Assembly (NCBI GenBank): GCA_963803165.1 | Contig: CAWDLK010000003.1 | Location: 62,001-126,000, forward strand | Direction of reading: 5' to 3' | Origin: Changshengia sp963803165 | Lineage (GTDB): Bacteria > Chloroflexota > Dormibacteria > Aeolococcales > Aeolococcaceae | Length of the DNA: 64,000 bases | Shown here: positions 58,027 to 64,000 of the stretch, piece by piece | How positions within the stretch are numbered: position 1 is the first letter of the stretch | Layout: each line of letters opens with the position of its first letter | The notes under the pieces: generated by a model | Told to the model about the DNA's origin: nothing | Seen by the model: only the letters and a program-made list of their open reading frames with translations | Database searches by the model: none | Translations under genes and position numbers: made by a program

Positions 58027-59355
58027 TCAGGCGCTCCCGGCGAGCGGGAGGGTGGCCCCACCGGCTCGCCGCCGCAGCCTCTCGCCGCGCCGCCGCCACT
58101 CGCTCTCGGGGTCATCGCCCCGGGAGGCGACCACGGCGAGGCGCCGCCGCCAGCCGGCCCAGGCCCCCAGGAGCGCCTCGGCGCGGGCGCAGACGCCGAG
58201 GGCCCCGGCGATGTCGCCGGACCTCTCCAGTGAGATCGCGAGGGCGCGAGCGGCGGCGAGATCATCGGGGTGCCGGCGGCAGAGCTCGCGCAGGACGGCG
58301 AGCTGCGCTCCCGGCCGGTCCCGCCGGAGCCGCCGGGCCAGGCGGTGCCCGGCCGGCCGGGACCACCCCGAGGAGGCATCCCCGAAGGCTCTGGCGAACT
58401 GCTCCTCGGCGGCCTCGGCGAAGCCCACCGCCTCCAGGTGCACGCCGAGCCGGTAGCGATCGGCCGGGTGCACCGGGTCGACCAGCCGGCCGGCGGCGTG
58501 GGCGGTCAGCCGCGCCGCCAGGACCGCGGTGGCGCAGAGGTCGAGCTGGTTGTGCCGGATCACTCCCTCCAGCACCGCCGGGGCAGCACCGTCGAGCCAG
58601 GCGCGGAAGCGCGCCGGCGCCTCGGCTCCGGGCACGTCGTCGCCGCGGTCGAGGCCGAGCAGGGAGAGCTCCGCCTGGTGGAGGGTGCACGCCCCGAGCC
58701 GCTCGCGGAAGAGGCGGCGGACCGGGCCGAGCAGGTCGCAGTGGATGGCCGGCGAGATGGCTTCCGCGGCGCGCCGGTTGATGACGCAGCGCGACCGCAG
58801 CACCGGGACGTCGAAGCCGCGCCCGTTGTAGCTCAGCAGCACCCGGCAGCGGGCGAGCTGCGCAGCGACCGCATCCAGCATCGCCGCCTCCCCGTCGAGG
58901 TCGGCGAGCAGGTACTGGTCGATCTCCAGCACCGAGCCGCGCGGCGCCCCGAGGCCGACCAGGAAGGGGACCACGCCGCTGCCCCGCAGCCCCAGGGTCT
59001 CGATGTCGAGCACCAGGGTGTCGGCGTCCGCGAACGGGCCGGCCGGGGCATCCGGGGGCAGCTTGTAGAGGAGGCGGACCAGGTCGGGCGAGGCAGCCGG
59101 GCCCGGGGCGCCGGCACGCTCCAGGAAGGGGCCGAGGTCGACCCGCACCCGCCGCACCAGCACCGCGCCCTCGGCGTCGAAGCCCAGAGCCGCAGCCCGC
59201 CGCGACGCGGGCTCCGCGGGCAGCGGTCGCACCCGGAGCGGCGGACGGGAGAGGTCGGCCAGGCCGCCCATCGCCGCCAGCCGGGCACGGAGCAGGCTCA
59301 CCGCGCTCGGTGTCGCCTCCGCGTCGCCGGCGGCCAGCACGGGCGCCTGGCTCAT
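58027..59355 (-). CDS. Ribonuclease H-like 3'-5' exonuclease, YprB/MrfB-like
   Basis: A 442-residue protein from ATG 59353-59355, preceded by GAGGAG. The RNase H-like (YprB) exonuclease core has the metal Asp/Glu in LVLDIETLGLRGSGVVPFLV, then YNGRGFDVPVLRSRCVIN, DLLGPVRRLFRERLGACTL, and HNQLDLCATAVLAARL. The C-terminal part is TPR-like. YprB works with the YprA helicase; in Bacillus subtilis the pair is MrfAB, which repairs mitomycin C crosslinks. The helicase gene lies four bases upstream on the same strand. Confidence 0.88.
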   Translation of the reverse strand: MSQAPVLAAGDAEATPSAVSLLRARLAAMGGLADLSRPPLRVRPLPAEPASRRAAALGFDAEGAVLVRRVRVDLGPFLERAGAPGPAASPDLVRLLYKLPPDAPAGPFADADTLVLDIETLGLRGSGVVPFLVGLGAPRGSVLEIDQYLLADLDGEAAMLDAVAAQLARCRVLLSYNGRGFDVPVLRSRCVINRRAAEAISPAIHCDLLGPVRRLFRERLGACTLHQAELSLLGLDRGDDVPGAEAPARFRAWLDGAAPAVLEGVIRHNQLDLCATAVLAARLTAHAAGRLVDPVHPADRYRLGVHLEAVGFAEAAEEQFARAFGDASSGWSRPAGHRLARRLRRDRPGAQLAVLRELCRRHPDDLAAARALAISLERSGDIAGALGVCARAEALLGAWAGWRRRLAVVASRGDDPESEWRRRGERLRRRAGGATLPLAGSA

Positions 59356-59359
59356 CTCC

Positions 59360-61849
59360 TCAGCGCGCGTCCGCGGCGAGACGGAGCAGCCGGAGCGCCG
59401 CCGCCCGGCTGTCCCAGCCCGGAGGCGGCGGACCCACGCACGAGGGGCAGCCGGTGGCGCAGGCGCAGCCGGCGACGAGGTCGATGGCCGTGCCGACCAG
59501 CTCCGCGAAGCGGTCGAAGCAGGCCTCGGCGAACCCCACCCCGCCGGGGGTCGCGTCGTAGAGGTAGACGGCGGGCCACCCGATCCCCTCCTCCACCGGC
59601 ACCGGCGCCGGGGCGGCCGGCCGCCACCCGGGCGCGAACTCCTGAGGCTCGGCGGGGGCGGGGGTGCCGAGGGCCGGCGGCGCCGGGTGCGGGCCATCCG
59701 GTCCCGCCTGGGTGCGCAGCTCGACGTGGGCGCCGAGGTCGCGCGGGTCGCACATGCAGAGCAGGCAGGCCGCCGCATGGAGGGCGCGCGAGGCGCCGAG
59801 GAGACCAACCTCCAGCTCCGCCGGCGGGACGCCGCCGAGCTCGAGGGGCGGGAACCCGGCCCAGACCGCGGTGGTGTGGAGGTCCTGCTCGGGAAGGTGG
59901 ATCGGCCCCGAGCCGACGTTCTCGTGGGTGAGGAAGCGCACCTTCTTGTAGACGGTGGCGAGCCGGGACACCCGGACCTCGCCATGGCTGCGCAGCACCC
60001 TCTCCCCCACCGGCCCGGCGAAGCGCTCCAGAACCCGGACCGTCTGACGGGTCTCGGCGAGCGTGTAGTGGTCGACCGCGACCGGGTGCACGTAGGCGCG
60101 CTTCTCCTCCCAGTCGAGCCTCTCCACGTGGTACTGGCGCCCCTCGTGGAGGTAGATGGCGTCGTCGTGGACGAGCGCCGGCGCCGAGAACTGGTCGACC
60201 TCGCCGATCACCCGCCCATGACTCCCCGGACGGCCGCCGGTGCTCCCCGCCCAGGGACCCTGCGGTCCCTGCCCCGGTCCGGCCGGGTCGCTCGAGGTGT
60301 CGACGATGACCACGTTGCCGGCGGCGGCGCGCCGCAGGGAGATGGCCTCGGCGGGGAAGGCGTCAGCGCTCCAGTGGTAGCGGTCACCGCTGCGGTGGAC
60401 CAGCCCGTCCTCGGCGAAGCACTCGAGGAGCGACCCGGTCAGACCCGCCCCGGCGCTGCCGAAGGACTCACCCTCCCGGAAGGCCAGCTCGAAGTCGGCC
60501 GCCTGGAGGTGCGACCCGAGCACCAGCAGGTTGTCGGGGTCGATCAGCCCGCGCTCCGGCGGCGTCTCCAGGAGGTACTCGGGATGGCGGAGCAGGAACT
60601 GGTCGAGGGGGGCGTCGGAGGCGATGAAGACCCCCAGGGAGGCGGAGTCGCGGCGACCCGCCCGGCCCAGCTGCTGCCAGGTGCTGGCGAGGGTCCCCGG
60701 ATAGCCGACCAGGACCGAGGCGTCGAGGCCGCCGATGTCGACGCCCAGCTCCAGGGCGTTGGTGGCGATCACGGCGCGGACGCTCCCGCCGCGGAGCCCG
60801 GCCTCGATCGCCCGGCGCTCGAGAGGGAGGTAGCCGCCGCGGTACCCGCGGATTGCCGGCGCCCGCTCCGGCCCGCCCCCCTGCAGCTGGCGCAGGTAGC
60901 TGAGCAGCACCTCGACCGAGCTGCGGCTGCGGCAGAAGCCGATCACCTGGAGGTCGCGCCGGAGCAGCTCGGCGATCAGCCGGCGGGCCTCCAGCACGGC
61001 CGAGCGGCGCACCCCCAGGGTGGCGTCGCTGAGCGGCGGCGCCCAGAACCAGAGCTGGCGCTCGGCACGGGGGGCCCCATTCCGGTCGATCACCCGCACC
61101 GGCCGTCCCAGCAGCCGCTCGGCCAACTCGCCGGGGTTGCCGATGGTCGCCGAGCAGCAGATCACGGTGGGCTCGCTGCCGTAGAAGCGGCAGAGGCGGA
61201 GCAACCGGCGGAGCACGTTGGCGAGATGGGAGCCGAACAGTCCGCGGTAGGCGTGCAACTCGTCGATGACGATGTAGCGCAGCGAGCGGAGCAGCCCGGC
61301 CCACCCGGTGTGGTGGGGAAGGATGCCGCTGTGGAGCATGTCCGGGTTGGTCACCACCACCTGCCCGCCCTCGCGGATGGCGCGGCGCAGCCCCGCCGGG
61401 GTGTCCCCGTCGAAGGTGGCGGCGCGGAGCCGGTCGCGGCGCTCGGGACCGAGGTGCTGGACCACGTCCCGAAGCCCGGCGAGCTGATCCTGGGCCAGCG
61501 CCTTGGTGGGGAAGATCCACAGCGAGCGGCTGTCCGGGTCGCGCAGCCACGAGTCGAGCACCGGGACCACGAAGCCGAGGGTCTTGCCGCTGGCGGTCGG
61601 GGTGACCAGGGTCACGTCCTGGCCGTCGAGCGCCGCCTCGATCGCCTCCGCCTGGTGGGAGTAGGCGCGGTCCAGCCCGCGCGCCCGGAGCGCCGCCACC
61701 AGCTCGGGGTGGAGCCGCTCCGGCCAGGGCCGCAGGTCCGCCTCCTGGGCGGGCAGGGTCACCGCGTGGGCGAGGCGTCGCTCCACCCACGGCTCATGGC
61801 GCAACGCGGCGATGCGGTCGCCCACCGAGGCGGCGATGGCGGTGCTCAC
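59360..61849 (-). CDS. DEAD/DEAH helicase with DUF1998 C-terminus, MrfA/YprA-like
   Basis: An 829-residue superfamily 2 helicase. Motif I: VTPTASGKTLGFVVPVLDSW; motif II: YIVIDELHAYRG; motif III: CCSATIGNPGELAERL; motif VI: QQLGRAGRRDSASLG. The C-terminus carries the four-Cys MrfA zinc-binding site within DUF1998: AACLLCMCDPRD and, further on, CACATGCPSCVGPPPPG. It unwinds DNA at crosslinks with the YprB-like nuclease encoded just downstream. GTG 61849 is chosen because the preceding promoter contains an SOS-box-like palindrome and places the transcription start almost at this codon. Confidence 0.9.
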   Translation of the reverse strand: MSTAIAASVGDRIAALRHEPWVERRLAHAVTLPAQEADLRPWPERLHPELVAALRARGLDRAYSHQAEAIEAALDGQDVTLVTPTASGKTLGFVVPVLDSWLRDPDSRSLWIFPTKALAQDQLAGLRDVVQHLGPERRDRLRAATFDGDTPAGLRRAIREGGQVVVTNPDMLHSGILPHHTGWAGLLRSLRYIVIDELHAYRGLFGSHLANVLRRLLRLCRFYGSEPTVICCSATIGNPGELAERLLGRPVRVIDRNGAPRAERQLWFWAPPLSDATLGVRRSAVLEARRLIAELLRRDLQVIGFCRSRSSVEVLLSYLRQLQGGGPERAPAIRGYRGGYLPLERRAIEAGLRGGSVRAVIATNALELGVDIGGLDASVLVGYPGTLASTWQQLGRAGRRDSASLGVFIASDAPLDQFLLRHPEYLLETPPERGLIDPDNLLVLGSHLQAADFELAFREGESFGSAGAGLTGSLLECFAEDGLVHRSGDRYHWSADAFPAEAISLRRAAAGNVVIVDTSSDPAGPGQGPQGPWAGSTGGRPGSHGRVIGEVDQFSAPALVHDDAIYLHEGRQYHVERLDWEEKRAYVHPVAVDHYTLAETRQTVRVLERFAGPVGERVLRSHGEVRVSRLATVYKKVRFLTHENVGSGPIHLPEQDLHTTAVWAGFPPLELGGVPPAELEVGLLGASRALHAAACLLCMCDPRDLGAHVELRTQAGPDGPHPAPPALGTPAPAEPQEFAPGWRPAAPAPVPVEEGIGWPAVYLYDATPGGVGFAEACFDRFAELVGTAIDLVAGCACATGCPSCVGPPPPGWDSRAAALRLLRLAADAR

Positions 61850-61857
61850 GGAGCCGG

Positions 61858-61886
61858 AGCTTACCGAACAACCGTTCGGAAAGCAA
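61858..61886 (-). promoter_or_regulatory. Helicase promoter with SOS-box-like operator
   Basis: On the minus strand: -35 TTGCTT (61881-61886), a 17-base spacer, and -10 TAAGCT (61858-61863). The spacer is filled by the palindrome CCGAAC-N4-GTTCGG (61864-61879), which fits the Gram-positive LexA box core CGAAC-N4-GTTCG. The predicted start of transcription is at about 61851, so the mRNA would be nearly leaderless. Confidence 0.6.
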
Positions 61887-61889
61887 CCG

Positions 61890-62267
61890 TCAGACCGGGC
61901 CCCCCTGGAGGAGCCGGGCAACCGTCTGGCGGAGCTCGGCGATCGATCCCTTGGTCACCACCTCCACGTCGGGCACCCCGCGGGCCTCGGCCACCCGGGG
62001 GTCGCTGGAGACGTAGGCGGTGAAGAGGATGACCGGGACGCGGCGGAGCGCCGGCTCGCCGCGGAGGGCCCGGATGAGCTCGAGGCCGTTGACCTGGGGC
62101 ATGCGCAGGTCGGTGACCACCAGCGAGGGGGGGCAGGCCCGCGCCTGCTCGAGCGCCGCCGCGCCGTCCGGGGCGGTCTCGACCTCATAGCCGGCGCCGG
62201 AGAGCGCCAGCCGCAGCAGCTCGCGGATGTCGGCCTCGTCCTCGGCCACCAGGATGCGATTCGTCAC
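61890..62267 (-). CDS. Stand-alone response regulator receiver domain
   Basis: A 125-residue CheY-like protein. Acidic pocket Asp/Glu in ILVAEDEADIRELLRLALSG, phospho-acceptor Asp in SLVVTDLRMPQVNGLELIRA, switch Thr in VPVILFTAYVSSDP and Lys in VEVVTKGSIAELRQTV. No output domain and no kinase gene nearby. It acts in the cytosol, presumably as a phosphorelay or protein-interaction module. It ends 4 bases before the helicase -35 box, on the same strand. Confidence 0.92.
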   Translation of the reverse strand: MTNRILVAEDEADIRELLRLALSGAGYEVETAPDGAAALEQARACPPSLVVTDLRMPQVNGLELIRALRGEPALRRVPVILFTAYVSSDPRVAEARGVPDVEVVTKGSIAELRQTVARLLQGGPV

Positions 62268-62279
62268 GGCCCCTCCCTC

Positions 62280-63032
62280 TCAACCGGCCGGAGAGACGCC
62301 CACCAGCCGGCCGACGCCGAAGGTCACCGCGGCGGCAACGGCCGTGATCAGGAGCTGGCGGACGGCGGCCCGAGCGATCGATCGCTCGGAGAAATAGCCG
62401 ATCGCGCCTCCGATGGCGAGGGCGGCCACGGCACCGAGCACGACCGAGGCGATCACGGTCCCCCAGCCCTCGGCGACGAACCAGGGGATGAGGGGGATGA
62501 GCGCGCCGACCGCGAAGCTGACGAACGAGGAGAGTGCCGCCTTGAGCGGCGAGCCGGTCCGGGCCGGGTCGACGCCCAGCTCCTCGCGGCTGTGCACCTC
62601 CAGGGCCACCTCCGGATCGCGCATCAGGGCGTCGACGAACTGCTCCGCGGTCGCAGGGGGCACGCCCCGCCCGGTGTAGACGGCCACCAGCTCACGGCGC
62701 TCGAAGTCGGGGTTGCGGCGCAGCTCCTCGCGCTCGACGGCCAGCTCGCGGCTGATCAGCTCCGCCTGGGCGGTCACCGAGATGTACTCGCCCGCGGCCA
62801 TCGAGATGGCGCCGGCGACCAGGCCGGCGATCCCGGCGAGGCGGACCAGGCCGGAGGTCGGGCTCGCCCCGGCCACCCCCAGGATCAGCGAGACGTTGGT
62901 CAGCAGGCCGTCGCTGACCCCGAAGACGGACGCCCGCGCCGCCCCGCCCTGGATGTTGCGGTGGTGCTCGGGACGCGCATCGATAGGCTCGTCGTGCCCC
63001 CGTCCGGGCTCCTGCTCGGCAGTGCTGGCCAT
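62280..63032 (-). CDS. VIT1/CCC1 family iron/manganese transporter
   Basis: A 250-residue transporter from ATG 63030-63032; earlier ATG adds 18 residues without similarity. VIT1 features: RASVFGVSDGLLTNVSLILG (helix 1), GAISMAAGEYISVTAQAELI (helix 2 with the metal-binding Glu), a long cytosolic metal-binding region (AVYTGRGVPPATAEQFVDAL, EELGVDPARTGSPLKAALSS), then helices 3-5 (FAVGALIPLIPWFVAEGWGT, LGAVAALAIGGAIGYFSE, LITAVAAAVTFGVGRLVG). The family exports or sequesters Fe2+ or Mn2+. No metal-regulatory gene nearby. Confidence 0.92.
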   Translation of the reverse strand: MASTAEQEPGRGHDEPIDARPEHHRNIQGGAARASVFGVSDGLLTNVSLILGVAGASPTSGLVRLAGIAGLVAGAISMAAGEYISVTAQAELISRELAVEREELRRNPDFERRELVAVYTGRGVPPATAEQFVDALMRDPEVALEVHSREELGVDPARTGSPLKAALSSFVSFAVGALIPLIPWFVAEGWGTVIASVVLGAVAALAIGGAIGYFSERSIARAAVRQLLITAVAAAVTFGVGRLVGVSPAG

Positions 63033-63133
63033 GCCCGGGTCGCCCACCTCCGACTCCCACCGACGACAACCGGACTGTACACGCAAGCGGCGGGCTGACC
63101 CTCACCACCCCGGGGGTCCCAGACTCGGGCCAG

Positions 63134-63901
63134 ATGGACGCATCGGTCGGCTCCGGCCACGCCCTCGCCCTCGCCCTCACGGTCGTGGCCGCCGCCGCCC
63201 TGGTCCCCCTGGTGCGGCTGCGCCCGGGACGATGGGTCACCCCCGCCTCCTGGCTGCTCGCCCTCCTCCTCGTCGCCAACGAGGTCGGCTTCCAGCTGGT
63301 GCAGTGGCGCGGCTGGTCCAGCGACCCCTGGGTGGCTCACAGCTGGACGGTGGGCTTCAGCCTCCCCCTCTACGTCTGCGACGTGGCCGCCTTCGTGGCG
63401 GCCGCCGCCCTGGTCTCGCGGCACCGCCTGCTCGCCGAGCTCACCTGGTTCTGGGGGCTCGCGGGCACCGTTCAGGGGCTGCTCACCCCCGACCACCCCG
63501 TCCTCTTCCCCTCCTACGACTGGGTGGAGTTCTACATCGACCACGTCGGGGTCATCCTGGCCGCCCTCTGGCTGGTGATCGGGCTCCGCCTCCACCCGCG
63601 ACCGCGCGCGATCGTGAGGGTGATCACGATCACGGCCGTCTTCTTTGCCCTGGTCGGCCTCGTCGACGGGCTGACCGGCGGCGACTACGACTACCTGCAC
63701 ACGGAGAGGCCGCCCGGCCTGCTCGCCCTGCTGGGGCCCTGGCCCTGGTACATCCTCGGTGCCACCGGGGTGGCGCTGCTCTCCATCCTCGTCCTCGACC
63801 TCCCCTTCTGGCCGGAGCGGCGGCGGGCCCGGCGGCGCGCGCTCAGCCCGGGCGGCACGATGGCGGGCGCCGTCCCGGCTGGGCCCGCATCCCCACGGTG
63901 A
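63134..63901 (+). CDS. TIGR02206/YwaF family membrane protein
   Basis: A 255-residue polytopic protein with about seven helices: HALALALTVVAAAALVPLVR, WLLALLLVANEVGFQLVQWR, LPLYVCDVAAFVAAAALVSR, LTWFWGLAGTVQGLLTPDHP, VEFYIDHVGVILAALWLVIG and further on GGDYDYLHTERPPGLLALLG. The L-P-L-x-x-C-D, W-F-W-G-x-x-G-x-x-Q, and Y-x-x-x-H-x-x-V motifs define the YwaF/TIGR02206 family. Its role is unknown. The last ~35 residues are basic and Ala/Pro-rich. Confidence 0.88.
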   Translation: MDASVGSGHALALALTVVAAAALVPLVRLRPGRWVTPASWLLALLLVANEVGFQLVQWRGWSSDPWVAHSWTVGFSLPLYVCDVAAFVAAAALVSRHRLLAELTWFWGLAGTVQGLLTPDHPVLFPSYDWVEFYIDHVGVILAALWLVIGLRLHPRPRAIVRVITITAVFFALVGLVDGLTGGDYDYLHTERPPGLLALLGPWPWYILGATGVALLSILVLDLPFWPERRRARRRALSPGGTMAGAVPAGPASPR

Positions 63902-63921
63902 CGTGGCACGATCGCAGCGCC

Positions 63922-64000
63922 ATGGACGCGACCCCGCCGCCGCGCCGGCCCTCCGGCCGCGACCTGCTGGCCGGCACCCCCGAGGCGCTCGAGCACTGGC
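63922..64000 (+). CDS. Start of an unidentified gene, cut by window edge
   Basis: An ATG at 63922 opens a frame that runs uninterrupted to the last base (MDATPPPRRPSGRDLLAGTP, then EALEHW). The 26 visible residues have no recognisable motif. G/C bias in third positions supports coding. No clear ribosome site is visible, so the start is uncertain. Confidence 0.45.
   Translation, partial: MDATPPPRRPSGRDLLAGTPEALEHW

Overview
The window is very GC-rich chromosomal DNA, densely coded on both strands with many 4-base ATGA/GTGA overlaps and frequent GTG starts. An F420-type LLM oxidoreductase, Pro/Ser/Thr-rich secreted proteins, a DUF929 thioredoxin-like protein, a YprA/YprB-type (MrfAB-like) repair pair and numerous CWAVG and NHL repeat proteins suggest a high-GC terrestrial bacterium of the Actinobacteriota/Chloroflexota neighbourhood. 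Candidatus Dormibacterota fits best, but that placement is an inference from gene style, not from a marker gene.

Layout. 1-5.3 kb is the end of an integrated element: an unknown protein cut by the window edge, a DUF6650-like protein, a repeat-rich non-coding stretch, an excisionase-like HTH gene, a DUF4160/DUF2442 pair and a tyrosine integrase beside a tRNA-Cys gene. 5.4-11.4 kb is housekeeping: DUF929 protein, RarA, SPFH/NfeD membrane pair, SCP2 protein, DUF971 protein and enoyl-CoA hydratase. 11.4-14.9 kb is a small accessory array: an intact tRNA-Gly gene followed by two extra copies of its 3' half. Between them lie IS630 remnants with vapBC (first interval) and a yoeB/yefM pair (second interval).

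14.9-25 kb carries a 12-repeat NHL protein, lipoproteins, a frameshifted reductase gene, a class A penicillin-binding protein, a ROK kinase and a MacB-like ABC pair. 25-31.5 kb holds two ABC-2 export systems, one behind a TetR gene with an operator, the other with an ATPase fused to an N-terminal membrane domain. 31.6-37.4 kb has a secreted CWAVG-repeat protein, two VOC proteins, a cupin, and an MMPL exporter divergent from its likely TetR repressor with two identical-type operators between them. 37.5-40.6 kb is a dprA/comF-like/HTH/M48-like gene chain, the last with a broken HExxH motif.

40.6-48.5 kb contains an ECF sigma/anti-sigma pair, a secreted-repeat lipoprotein, a PLP dehydratase, an LLM oxidoreductase and a complete zinc-type ABC uptake operon divergent from a frameshifted Zur gene. 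48.6-58 kb has a HisN-like phosphatase, a second CWAVG protein, an acyl-CoA synthetase, two alpha/beta hydrolases, a thiolase and an L,D-transpeptidase. 58-64 kb has the MrfB-like nuclease and MrfA-like helicase with an SOS-box-like palindrome inside the helicase promoter, a lone receiver-domain protein, a VIT1/CCC1 transporter, a YwaF/TIGR02206 membrane protein and the start of a gene cut by the window edge.
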